DNA of 64,000 nucleotides from Sphingomonas sanguinis NBRC 13937 (lineage in GTDB: Bacteria; Pseudomonadota; Alphaproteobacteria; Sphingomonadales; Sphingomonadaceae), in the NCBI RefSeq assembly GCF_001591005.1, contig NZ_BCTY01000007.1, positions 1 through 64,000 on the forward strand, written 5' to 3'. This document shows positions 53,012-61,387 of the stretch, piece by piece. Every line of letters begins with the position of its first letter. Positions within the stretch are counted from its first letter, which is position 1. Under the pieces are notes generated by a model, which saw only the letters and a list, made by a program, of their open reading frames with translations, was not told where the DNA came from and did no database searches. Made by a program: the position numbers and the translations under genes.

Positions 53012-54317
53012 GCCGCGCCATCCGCCGATACAGCGCACCCCGGCTGAGCCCCAGTGCCTGCGCCGCCTGGGTGACATTGTGGTGATGCTCGATCAGCGCG
53101 GCCTCGATCATGCCGCGCTCGCTTTCGTCCAGGTCAAAGCTGGCGCGGGCGGGCCCCGTGCCCGTCATGGCCGCCATGGGTGCAGGCGCGAGCAGCGCCG
53201 CGTCGATCACGCCATCCTCGCCCAGGAGCAGCGCCCGCTCGATCGCGGCGGCCAGCCCGCGGGCTTCGTCGGGCCACAGTGCATGGGCGAACAGCGCTTC
53301 GGCGGCGGGGGTGAAGCGGGGCGGGGGGCGGCCGTGCCGTTGCGCTGCGATCCGGGCGAAGTGCCGCGCGAGCAGGGGAATGTCGGCCCGCCGTTCGGCC
53401 AGCGCGGGGGCCGCGATCTCGACCATGGCGATGCGCCGGGCCAGCGCGGGGCTGATCGCGCGGGGCGTGTCGGCGATGGCAATAAAGCGATCCTCGGGCC
53501 TCAACCGGTCGAGCAGTCGGGCTTGGGCCACCTCGTCGAGCCGGTCGGGATGGCGCAGCAGATATGTCGCGCCCGGTGTGCCCTGGTCCAGCCGGTCCCA
53601 GGCCAGCAGATCGCGCAGGTCGATGCGGCCCATCGCCCGCGCTGATCCGGTCGAGGCGGCGTGGATCGCGGCGGCGATCAGGCTGCGCCCCGCGCCGGAC
53701 GGACCGGTTACCACGACGCCCGCCATGGTGGGCCCGATCCGGCGGACCAGGCTGCGCACCCGCTCGATCGCGTCGCTCTCGCCCAACAGACGGGCGGGCT
53801 CGGCGGCCATGGCGGCCTCAGATATGGTGGGATGGACGGGACGACGCCGGGCCGCGACCTCGATCTTGGCGATCAGCTCGGCATTGCGCCAAGGCTTCAT
53901 CACGAAGTCGCGCGCCCCAGCCTGCATCGCCGCGACGGCCAGCTTGATGCCGCTATGCGCGGTGATGACGATGATGCACGCCCCCGGATCGTCGGCCAGC
54001 AGCCGCTCCAGCATCGCCAGTCCCTCCGCCCCGTCGGTCCGCCCGGCGGCATAGTTCAGGTCGAGCAGGATCGCGTCGTAACGCTGTGCCGCCAACAACG
54101 AGAGACCTTCTTCCGGCCCGCTCGCTACGTCCAGCCGGTGCCCGGCCAGATCGATCGCGATGGCGAGCGATTCGGCGATACGCGGATTGTCGTCGACCAA
54201 CAGGATCGCCAAGCGGTTGGAGGGGCTTGACCCGTCCGCCGACCGTCCATTTTCGGACGGTGCGTCCGAACGCGAACGGTCGGATTCGACGGATGATACG
54301 GAAAATGGCGTGTTCAT
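53001..54317 (-). CDS. NtrC-like response regulator with degenerate AAA+ domain
   Basis: A 438-aa regulator. Receiver domain: acidic pair in 'LLVDDNP', phospho-acceptor Asp86 in 'ILLDLNY', Lys141 in 'FVMKPWRN'. The central AAA+ domain has Walker A 'GPSGAGRS' (205-212) with Arg211 instead of the catalytic Lys, and no GAFTGA loop. It therefore probably cannot drive sigma-54 polymerase. A C-terminal Fis-type helix-turn-helix is present ('VTQAAQALGLSRGALYRRM'). The N-terminal 34 residues before the receiver are low-complexity and contain a perfect DNA palindrome, so the true start may lie further in. It is divergent from the efflux operon, its likely target. Confidence 0.87.
   Translation of the reverse strand: MNTPFSVSSVESDRSRSDAPSENGRSADGSSPSNRLAILLVDDNPRIAESLAIAIDLAGHRLDVASGPEEGLSLLAAQRYDAILLDLNYAAGRTDGAEGLAMLERLLADDPGACIIVITAHSGIKLAVAAMQAGARDFVMKPWRNAELIAKIEVAARRRPVHPTISEAAMAAEPARLLGESDAIERVRSLVRRIGPTMAGVVVTGPSGAGRSLIAAAIHAASTGSARAMGRIDLRDLLAWDRLDQGTPGATYLLRHPDRLDEVAQARLLDRLRPEDRFIAIADTPRAISPALARRIAMVEIAAPALAERRADIPLLARHFARIAAQRHGRPPPRFTPAAEALFAHALWPDEARGLAAAIERALLLGEDGVIDAALLAPAPMAAMTGTGPARASFDLDESERGMIEAALIEHHHNVTQAAQALGLSRGALYRRMARHGL
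54252..54270. promoter_or_regulatory. 19-base palindrome near the divergent regulator/efflux promoters
   Basis: TTCGGACG-GTG-CGTCCGAA has perfect 8-base arms and lies 47-65 bases inside the annotated response-regulator start, about 90 bases before the adaptor start. An overlapping ACCGTCC/GGACGGT pair (54242-54261) reuses the same bases. It is a strong candidate operator for the dimeric regulator. Confidence 0.5.
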
Positions 54318-54359
54318 AGGGCTTTAGGTTTTTCGGCTGTCCTGGGTGAGACTGTGTCC

Positions 54360-55652
54360 ATGATGACCGAACACAGCACAGGCGCAAACACTTCCGGCAT
54401 GCCCGCTCCCGGTGCGGCGATGGACCGCCGGATCGAGCGCAAGGCGACGCCCTGGTGGCGGCGTCGCGCGGTCGTGGTCGCAGGCCTGGTCTTATTGGCC
54501 GCCATCGCGCTCTGGCGCATCCTGCCCGCCGCGGGATCGACCGACATCACCGCCGCCAATATCGAGACGGGCGAGGTGACGCGCGCTGCGTTCGACGATT
54601 ACCTGCCGGTGCGCGCCACCGTGACGCCGCGCGTCACCACGCTGGTCGGCGTGCTGTCGGGCGGACAGGTCGAGAAGCTGCTGGTCCAGGATGGCGAGAT
54701 GGTCCGGGAAGGCCAACCGCTGGCGACGCTCGCCAATCCGCAGCTGAAGCTCGACGTCCTCACCCGCGAGGCGCAGATCGCCAGCCAGCTGGGCGGCGTC
54801 GCCAGCGAGGGGCTAGGCATCGAGCGCAACAAGCTCGACCGCGCCAGCCAGGTCGCGCAGGCCGAATATGACCTGATCAAGGCGCGCCGCGACTTGGGCA
54901 TTCGCCGCCAGCTGCACGATCAGGGCTTCCTGTCGGACGCGGGCGTCAAGAGCTTCGAGGAAGAGGCCGCCTATCAGGAAAAGCGCCTCGCCCAACTGAA
55001 ATCGGGTCGCGCGACCGAGGCGCGCATCACGTCCACCCAGTCGGCGCGGCTGAACGATACGCAGACGCGGCTGGCGGGCAATATGGCGGCGGTGCGCGCA
55101 GGACTGGAGGGCCTGACCATCCGCGCGCCCGCAGGCGGACGGCTGACGAACTTCGTCATCCAGCCCGGCCAGACGCTGAAGCCAGGCGACCCCGCCGGGC
55201 AGGTCGATAGCGAAGGCTCGTGGAAGCTCGTCGCGCAGGTCGACGAATATTATCTCGGCCGCGTCGCGGTGGGACAGAAGGCGACGACCTCGGACGGCGC
55301 AGGGCTCACCGTGTCGAAGGTGCTTCCGGCCGTGAAGGACGGGCGCTTCCAGGTCGAGCTGACTTTCGACAAGGCACCGGCCGGGCTCAATCGCGGGCAG
55401 ACGATCGACATCCGAATCACGCTGGGCGCGGCGAGCCGCGCAGTGGTCGCCCCGGTCGGCGGCTGGCTGGAGGCGGGCGGCAGCTCGGCCTTCGTCCTCG
55501 ACGCCGATGGTGCCCATGCCCGTCGCCGCAGCGTGAAGGCGGGCCGTCGTAATCCCGAACAGGTCGAAATCCTCTCCGGCCTCAATCCCGGCGAGCGCAT
55601 CGTCATCAGCAACACCGCGTCCGTGAAGGGCGACATCCTGAACATCCGATAA
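54360..55652 (+). CDS. HlyD/RND-type periplasmic adaptor of ABC efflux system
   Basis: A 430-aa membrane-fusion protein bridging an ABC permease and TolC. One N-terminal membrane helix ('AVVVAGLVLLAAIALWRIL', about 38-56) is followed by a barrel-sandwich half ('GGQVEKLLVQDGEMVREGQPL'), a long helical hairpin (about 130-250) and the returning 'TIRAPAGGRLTNFVIQPGQTLKPG'. GTG 54354, ATG 54360 and ATG 54363 are all possible starts. The ATPase gene begins 15 bases later. Genes in the operon give a complete MacAB-TolC-like tripartite pump. Confidence 0.9.
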   Translation: MMTEHSTGANTSGMPAPGAAMDRRIERKATPWWRRRAVVVAGLVLLAAIALWRILPAAGSTDITAANIETGEVTRAAFDDYLPVRATVTPRVTTLVGVLSGGQVEKLLVQDGEMVREGQPLATLANPQLKLDVLTREAQIASQLGGVASEGLGIERNKLDRASQVAQAEYDLIKARRDLGIRRQLHDQGFLSDAGVKSFEEEAAYQEKRLAQLKSGRATEARITSTQSARLNDTQTRLAGNMAAVRAGLEGLTIRAPAGGRLTNFVIQPGQTLKPGDPAGQVDSEGSWKLVAQVDEYYLGRVAVGQKATTSDGAGLTVSKVLPAVKDGRFQVELTFDKAPAGLNRGQTIDIRITLGAASRAVVAPVGGWLEAGGSSAFVLDADGAHARRRSVKAGRRNPEQVEILSGLNPGERIVISNTASVKGDILNIR

Positions 55653-55667
55653 AGGGGGACTGACATC

Positions 55668-56345
55668 ATGATCCGACTGGAAAGCATTCAGCGCCGCTAC
55701 GTCTCCGACGAGGTGGAGACGACCGCGCTGCACGATATCGACCTGCATGTGGCGGCGGGCGAGTTCCTGGCCATCATGGGGCCGTCTGGGTGCGGCAAGT
55801 CGACCCTGCTCAACACGCTGGGCACCGTCGATCGGCCGACCGGCGGGCGGTACATGTTCGGCGACCGCGACCTGGCCGCGATGGGCGAAAAGGAGCTGGC
55901 GAAGTTCCGCGCCGAGACGCTGGGCTTCGTGTTCCAGAGCTTTAACCTGATCGACGAGCTGACCATCGAAGAGAATGTCGCGCTGGGCCTGGCCTATCGT
56001 AGCGATGTCGGGGACCGGCGCGGCCGGGTCGCGGCTGCGATGGACAAGGTCGGCATCGCTCACCGCGCCCGCCACTTCCCGCACCAGCTGTCGGGCGGTC
56101 AGCAGCAGCGCGCCGCCATCGCCCGCGCCATTGTAGGCGACCCCAAGCTGATCCTGGCGGACGAGCCGACCGGCAATCTCGATACCGCCAATGGCGAGCA
56201 GGTGATGAACATCCTGACCGGCCTCAACGATGCGGGGGCGACGATCGTGATGGTGACCCACTCGCCCAGCCACGCCGACCTCGCCAAGCGCCGCATCGAC
56301 ATGCTCGACGGCCGCATCGTCGCCAGCGCCATGCGCGCGATCTGA
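55668..56345 (+). CDS. ABC transporter ATP-binding protein (MacB/LolD family)
   Basis: A 225-aa ATPase energising the permease encoded two genes downstream. Walker A 'GPSGCGKST' is near residue 40, the Q-loop is in 'VFQSFNLI', the signature is 'LSGGQQQR', Walker B is 'LILADEPTGNLD' and the H-loop is 'MVTHSP'. All are intact. Unlike classic MacB, the ATPase is a separate polypeptide. An 'AAAGGGGGA' ribosome site precedes the ATG. Confidence 0.95.
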   Translation: MIRLESIQRRYVSDEVETTALHDIDLHVAAGEFLAIMGPSGCGKSTLLNTLGTVDRPTGGRYMFGDRDLAAMGEKELAKFRAETLGFVFQSFNLIDELTIEENVALGLAYRSDVGDRRGRVAAAMDKVGIAHRARHFPHQLSGGQQQRAAIARAIVGDPKLILADEPTGNLDTANGEQVMNILTGLNDAGATIVMVTHSPSHADLAKRRIDMLDGRIVASAMRAI

Positions 56346-56357
56346 AAGGACATTCCG

Positions 56358-57116
56358 ATGAAGAAGATGATCCCTGCCATCGCCCTGTTTTCGCTCACCG
56401 CCGCTGCCGCGCCCGCGCAGGACAGTGCGCAGACGACGCACGGCTACGACCTTCGCGGCTTCGACCGGATCGATGTCGGCGGGTGCGATATCGTGACTGT
56501 CTCGCTCGGCTCAGGCTATGCCGTGTCGGCGCGGGGGCGGGCGGCCAATATCGATACGCTGCGCATCGACACCAGCGGCGGCGCACTGCGCATCCGCCGC
56601 AAGAACAGCAGCTGCAACGGCCATGACCGCCGTGTCGCGATCGCCGTCACGCTGCCCGCGATCAAGGCGGTCAAGCTCAGCGGTGCGGTAGAGATGAACC
56701 TGCCCGCCCTCGATACACCGGCGTTCGCGGCGGATACCAGCGGCGCCAGCGTGCTGCGCCTGTCGGCGCTGCGTAGCGGCATGGCCAATTTCGGTCTGTC
56801 GGGGGCGAGCGAGGTGACGGTACGGAGCCTGCGCGCCGAACGTGCGAAGCTGGACACGTCGGGGGCGAGCGTCCTTCGCGCGGATGGCGATGTGCGGCAA
56901 CTGACCATCGACAGCAGCGGCGCCAGTGAGGTGAATGCACGCGCCCTTTCCGCACCCCAGGTCACGATCGGTGCCAGCGGCACGGCCCATGTTCGCGCCG
57001 GGGCCTCCGAACAGGCGAATGTAAGCGCCAGCGGCATGACCAATGTCAGCGTGGAGGGAAACCCCCGCTGTACTGTCGCCAAGAGCGGCCTCGCCCGCAT
57101 CGCGTGCGGTCGATGA
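56358..57116 (+). CDS. DUF2807 (head GIN domain) exported protein
   Basis: A 252-aa protein with a signal peptide (1-20, ending APAQ) and a repetitive body with six units of the form 'SGAS.v.v' ('DTSGASVL', 'GLSGASEV', 'DTSGASVL', 'DSSGASEV', 'GASGTAHV', 'SASGMTNV'). This repeat forms a beta-helix-like GIN domain of unknown function, common as putative adhesin or auto-transporter-like modules. It has two or three cysteines and no membrane anchor. Position between ATPase and permease genes suggests a periplasmic role in the pump, or that it is the exported substrate. Confidence 0.85.
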   Translation: MKKMIPAIALFSLTAAAAPAQDSAQTTHGYDLRGFDRIDVGGCDIVTVSLGSGYAVSARGRAANIDTLRIDTSGGALRIRRKNSSCNGHDRRVAIAVTLPAIKAVKLSGAVEMNLPALDTPAFAADTSGASVLRLSALRSGMANFGLSGASEVTVRSLRAERAKLDTSGASVLRADGDVRQLTIDSSGASEVNARALSAPQVTIGASGTAHVRAGASEQANVSASGMTNVSVEGNPRCTVAKSGLARIACGR

Positions 57117-57141
57117 CCGTCTTGTCCGGGGGCATGTAACC

Positions 57142-59565
57142 ATGAACCGCTTCGCACTTCTGTCGCTCTATCGCTCGCTTGTGCGCCACAAGCTCTATGC
57201 CGCGCTTAATATCGGCGGCTTGGCGGTCGGTATCGCCGTCTTCCTGGTGCTGGGCCTCTATGTCCGGTTCGAGACGGGGTATGAGAAATGGTTGCCGGAT
57301 TATGATAAGTTGTATCTGGTGCAAGAGCATTGGGACATGCCGGGCAGTATTGCCGATGGTTACTCCACCGCGACCCTGGGCGGTCTTATTGACCAGTTGC
57401 GGGAAGATTTTCCAGCCGTTGTCGGCACACGTTTTCAGGCGACGTATGCGGACGTCGTGCGTCGGGGCAGCGCGACAAGTGTGGCGTTCGCCTATGTCGA
57501 TCCAAATTTTCTGGACGTCGTACGATTGCCGATGCTGGAAGGGGATGGCCGCCGAGCACTCGGCGCGCCTGGCAATGTTCTGATCAATCAGACGACCGCA
57601 AAGCGCTACTATCCCGCCGGTAATGCCATTGGTCAAATGATCACCCTGACCGTTATGGGTAAGACGGCCAACTACCGCATTGCAGGCATATTCCACGATC
57701 TGCCGCCCGACACCGAAATGAATTATGCGATGCTTGCCAAAATGCCAAATCCGCATCCGGATCGAAATTGGTTTCACTGGGGGAGCGAACGCGCCTGGAC
57801 GATACTTCATTTTAATACGCCGCACGATGCCGCACGCTTGCAGCAGGGAATGCGAGCCTTTGTCGATCGCCGCGCAAGTAAAGACCAGGGGCTTTCCGCC
57901 AAGACACTGAGTCTGGTCATTACGCCACTGGCGGACATCCATTTGCAGACAACGCCAGCGCGCAAGATGACAGTCGCGACCTTGGGTATCGTGGGCATGC
58001 TGACGTTGATTATTGCGATCGTCAATTACGTGAACCTGGCGACAGCAAGAGCGGGTCTGCGCGCCCGCGAGGTGGCGATGCGCAAAGTTCTGGGTGCAGA
58101 CCGTTATGCCCTCATCCGACAATTTCTGGGTGAAGCCGTATTGGTCACGGTCTTGGCCGCTCTGATTGGACTCATGCTGGCCGAAGTGGGGCTGCCGCTC
58201 ATCAACGCCGCGGGCGGACTGACCCTAGCCATTAATTATGCCGTCGTGGTGCCGGCATTGATCCTACTGTCCCTGGTGGTCGGGATCGCCGCAGGGCTCT
58301 ATCCCGCAGTGCTGTTATCCCGCTTTCCGAGTGCGGCCGTACTGGCCTCTGCCCGTTCGCCCGGCGGCGGCCGGAGTGGCGCGCGCGTACGCGAACTGTT
58401 GGTCATCTTTCAGTTTGCCCTTGCCATTGCCTTCATGATCGGGACGATCATACTGGTTGCGCAGACCCGTCATGTGCGTGAGACCGATATCGGCTTTCGA
58501 CGGGATGGCTTGGTCATTGTGGGTTCGACCAGCAACGACGCACTCGACGAGACACAACTGACTGCCTTTTTGACGCGGGCTGCCATACTGCCGGGGGTAC
58601 GATCCGTTACCACATCGGATTCAACGCCGGGCGCGAGCAGCGGAAACAGCGACAGTTATTTCGTCCCTGGCAAACCCGAGCCGGGTCCAAGCCTGCAAGC
58701 CATCATCATCGGACCAAATTTCTTTCCGACCTTCGGAATAAAGATGATCGCGGGACGTCTTCCAGACAATGCCCATCGTGCCGACGATACGCGCTACACG
58801 GATCAAACGGGGTCGGACGGTCGGCCTATCCAAATCCCGAACGTCATCATCAATCGGCGTGGAGTCGAGGATCTCGGATTCCGTAGTCCGCAGGAAGCGA
58901 TCGGCAAGATTGTCGGAAAGCCGAACGTCAATGCCCGGATGATTGTGGGCGTGGTGGAGAATGCGAGGTTCTTTTCTCCCCGCGAGGCCGTGAACGGGAC
59001 CATGTATTATTACAGGTCGGAATATTCCAGAAACCCGCGAACGACTTTTCAGATCGACGGTGATCCACAAGCGATAATCGCGACCCTTCGCTCTCTTTGG
59101 GCCCAGATTGCGCCACAAGTACCATTCGAGGCCTACACCGTCGGCCAGAGTCTGGAAGACTATTACAAGGCCGACGACCGGGCGACCCGTCTGTTCGGTA
59201 TCGGTGCAGGGCTGGCCGTGCTGATCGGGTGCGTCGGGCTGTGGGGTCTTGCGTCGTTCAACACCCAGCGGCGCGTGAAGGAGATCGGTATCCGCAAGAC
59301 GCTGGGCGCGTCGGCCACGGATATCGTCAAACTGCTGGTCGGGCAGTTCCTGCGCCCGGTACTAATCGCCAATCTCGTCGCTTGGCCGCTGGCGTTTATT
59401 GCGATGCGGACCTGGCTGGCCGGGTTCGACGATCGGATCAGTCTGTCGCCGCTCTATTTCGCGGCGGCGACCGCGCTGGCGCTGACCATCGCGGTGCTGA
59501 CCGTGCTGGGTCAGTCGCTCAAGGCCAGCCGGGCCGCCCCCGCTTGGGCGCTGCGCCATGACTAA
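57142..59565 (+). CDS. ABC transporter permease (MacB/FtsX family)
   Basis: An 807-aa inner-membrane permease with two FtsX repeats. Membrane helix 1 ('ALNIGGLAVGIAVFLVLGLYV') leads into a periplasmic MacB domain, then 'NYVNLATARAGLRAREVAMRKVLGA' with three helices, and a second copy ending in 'STNTQRRVKEIG'-like 'FNTQRRVKEIGIRKTLGAS' and three helices. The ATG at 57142 follows GGGGGC. Between about 57280 and 59150 codon choice is clearly less GC-ending than in the ends of the gene and the neighbours. The next gene overlaps by eight bases. Substrate unknown; peptides, macrolides or lipophilic toxins are typical. Confidence 0.9.
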   Translation: MNRFALLSLYRSLVRHKLYAALNIGGLAVGIAVFLVLGLYVRFETGYEKWLPDYDKLYLVQEHWDMPGSIADGYSTATLGGLIDQLREDFPAVVGTRFQATYADVVRRGSATSVAFAYVDPNFLDVVRLPMLEGDGRRALGAPGNVLINQTTAKRYYPAGNAIGQMITLTVMGKTANYRIAGIFHDLPPDTEMNYAMLAKMPNPHPDRNWFHWGSERAWTILHFNTPHDAARLQQGMRAFVDRRASKDQGLSAKTLSLVITPLADIHLQTTPARKMTVATLGIVGMLTLIIAIVNYVNLATARAGLRAREVAMRKVLGADRYALIRQFLGEAVLVTVLAALIGLMLAEVGLPLINAAGGLTLAINYAVVVPALILLSLVVGIAAGLYPAVLLSRFPSAAVLASARSPGGGRSGARVRELLVIFQFALAIAFMIGTIILVAQTRHVRETDIGFRRDGLVIVGSTSNDALDETQLTAFLTRAAILPGVRSVTTSDSTPGASSGNSDSYFVPGKPEPGPSLQAIIIGPNFFPTFGIKMIAGRLPDNAHRADDTRYTDQTGSDGRPIQIPNVIINRRGVEDLGFRSPQEAIGKIVGKPNVNARMIVGVVENARFFSPREAVNGTMYYYRSEYSRNPRTTFQIDGDPQAIIATLRSLWAQIAPQVPFEAYTVGQSLEDYYKADDRATRLFGIGAGLAVLIGCVGLWGLASFNTQRRVKEIGIRKTLGASATDIVKLLVGQFLRPVLIANLVAWPLAFIAMRTWLAGFDDRISLSPLYFAAATALALTIAVLTVLGQSLKASRAAPAWALRHD

Positions 59566-60838
59566 GCGAATGCGGTGGTGGTTGATAGGGGTGGCGATGA
59601 TCGCGGCCACCCCCGCCTCGGCGGAAACGCTGCGACAGGCGATCGCGGCGGCGTGGGACGGCAATCCCGAACTCGCCGCCGCGCGTGCCCGGCAGAATGC
59701 GCTGGCGGAGACCCCGAACCAGGCGCGGGCCGCCGGGCGGCTGACTGCCGCGGCGACCGGCAATGCGGGCTATGACCGGCTGGGCTATGACGCGACCGGG
59801 GTTCGCACCGGTTCGACCTCGGCGCTGGGGGGCGTGACGGCGACGCTGCCGATCTGGACGGGAGGACGGGTCACTTCGGCGGTGCGCGCGGCGCAAGGTG
59901 ATGTCGCGGCTGGGGGCGAGACGTTGCGCGATGTCGAGGCGGATGTGCTGGAGCGTGTGGTCGCCGCCTATGCCGACCTGCTCTACACCCAGCAGGCGGT
60001 CGAGGTGGCGCGGGTCGGTATTCAGCGGCTCGACAGCCAGGTGGCGGAGGCGCGCTCGCGCTATGGCCTGGGACAGGCGACCCGAACCGACGTCGCGCAG
60101 CTGGAGGCGCAGCGGGCCAGCGTCGTCTCCAATCTGGTCGATGCGGAAGGTGCCGTGGCCAGCGCCGCGGCGGCCTATCGTGCGATTGTCGGCCGCGATG
60201 CGGGGACGCTGGAGGCGGTCATCGCGACGCCCGCCGCCTTGCCGCGAACCTTGGCCGATGCGCGTGACGCGGCGGAAGCGAGCAACCCGCTGCTCCTCGC
60301 CCAGAAGCGGCGCGTCGAGGCGGCGACGGCGCGGATCGGCCAAGCGCGGGCGGACGGTGCGCCCGCCGTCGATCTGGGCGGCGGCTATGGGCGCGGCGTG
60401 CAATGGGCGGGCGGCACCGCCACCGGCTTCGACAGTGCAGCCAATGCGGGACTGTCGCTGCGCGTGCCGCTGCTGACCGGCGGGCTCATCGCATCGCGGG
60501 TGCGCCAGGCCGAGGCCAATGCCCGCGCGGAACGGTTCGACGCGGATGCGGCGGCGCGCGGCGCGGTGCGGGCGGCGGACACGGCCTGGGCGTCACTCAC
60601 CGCTGCCGAGGGACGGCTGAAGGCCAGTGCCGAGGGGTTGCAGGCGGCCGACCTGGCGTTGAAGGGCGTGCGCGCCGAATATGGCTTCGGCCTGCGCACG
60701 ACGGTCGACATATTGGTGGCCGACCAGAGTTACCGCTCGGCGCAGCTGGCTGTGGCGCGGGCGCAGGTCGATGTGCTGACCGCCCAAGCTGCGTTGTTGC
60801 GTGCGACGGGGCGCATGGGGCGGGGGGCGTTTGGATGA
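59558..60838 (+). CDS. TolC-family outer-membrane efflux protein
   Basis: A 426-aa outer-membrane channel completing the tripartite pump. The signal peptide (1-22) ends 'TPASA'. Two OEP repeats are seen as 'LRQAIAAAWDGNPELAAARARQNA' and 'LADARDAAEASNPLLLAQKRRVEAA', each beginning the long periplasmic helices. 'PIWTGGRVTSAV' and 'VPLLTGGLIASRVRQAEAN' mark the equivalent barrel strands. The start overlaps the permease by eight bases. It is the last gene of the operon and is followed by a REP-like palindrome pair. Confidence 0.93.
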   Translation: MTKRMRWWLIGVAMIAATPASAETLRQAIAAAWDGNPELAAARARQNALAETPNQARAAGRLTAAATGNAGYDRLGYDATGVRTGSTSALGGVTATLPIWTGGRVTSAVRAAQGDVAAGGETLRDVEADVLERVVAAYADLLYTQQAVEVARVGIQRLDSQVAEARSRYGLGQATRTDVAQLEAQRASVVSNLVDAEGAVASAAAAYRAIVGRDAGTLEAVIATPAALPRTLADARDAAEASNPLLLAQKRRVEAATARIGQARADGAPAVDLGGGYGRGVQWAGGTATGFDSAANAGLSLRVPLLTGGLIASRVRQAEANARAERFDADAAARGAVRAADTAWASLTAAEGRLKASAEGLQAADLALKGVRAEYGFGLRTTVDILVADQSYRSAQLAVARAQVDVLTAQAALLRATGRMGRGAFG

Positions 60839-60870
60839 TGGAGTAGGATGGTCTCTGCGAGGCTCTTTTC

Positions 60871-60970
60871 CCTCCCCCGGCCCCTCCCGCTTGCGGGAGG
60901 GGTGAAGAAGGTTGGAGGGGTAGGGCTCTTCTAACACTCCCCTCCCGCAGGCGGGAGGGGCTGGGGGAGG
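60871..60970. repeat. REPIN-like nested inverted repeat (two REP palindromes)
   Basis: Two copies of the palindrome CCCCTCCCGC-nn-GCGGGAGGGG lie at 60881-60902 and 60939-60960. The outer flanks 60871-60890 and 60951-60970 are also complementary, with one mismatch in 20. The 100-base unit thus folds as two hairpins or one long stem, the arrangement of REP doublets. It fills the gap between the convergent efflux operon and the response regulator gene and probably also acts as transcription end. Confidence 0.7.
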
Positions 60971-61000
60971 GCAGGATGTCTCACCGAGCCCCGGCCGACA

Positions 61001-61387
61001 TCATTCCGCCGCCCGGTCGGTTTCCGCTGGCCCCGACACCGCCATCGATAGGGTACGGCGGAGCAGCGACGGCGAGCAGGGCTTGCCGCATACTGCCGCA
61101 CCCGGGTAGCGCGACTGCAGCGCCTGTTCGTCGGCATGGCCCGAATGGAAGATCAACGGCACGCCCGCTTCGCGCAGTCGCTCTGCCGCCGGGAACACTT
61201 CTCCGTCACGCAGCCGCACGTCGAGGATCGCGCAGGCCAGTTCGGGCTTGTCGCCGTCCAGATGCGCCAGCACATCCTCGACGCTGACATAGGGGCCATC
61301 GACCTGATAGCCGCCATCCTCGATGATGGACTGGAGATCCAGCGCCACGAAGAACTCGTCCTCGACCAGCAAAATCGTCTTAGTCAT
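61001..61387 (-). CDS. single-domain response regulator
   Basis: A 128-aa receiver without an output domain. Acidic residues are in 'LLVEDEFF', phospho-acceptor Asp in 'AILDVRLRDG', conserved Ser in 'IFHSGHAD' and Lys in 'VCGKPCSP'. It overlaps the end of the HWE kinase gene by eight bases, so it is very likely that kinase's partner. Such pairs in alphaproteobacteria often control stress or phosphorelay pathways by binding other proteins. Its partner kinase gene is interrupted here. Confidence 0.9.
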   Translation of the reverse strand: MTKTILLVEDEFFVALDLQSIIEDGGYQVDGPYVSVEDVLAHLDGDKPELACAILDVRLRDGEVFPAAERLREAGVPLIFHSGHADEQALQSRYPGAAVCGKPCSPSLLRRTLSMAVSGPAETDRAAE

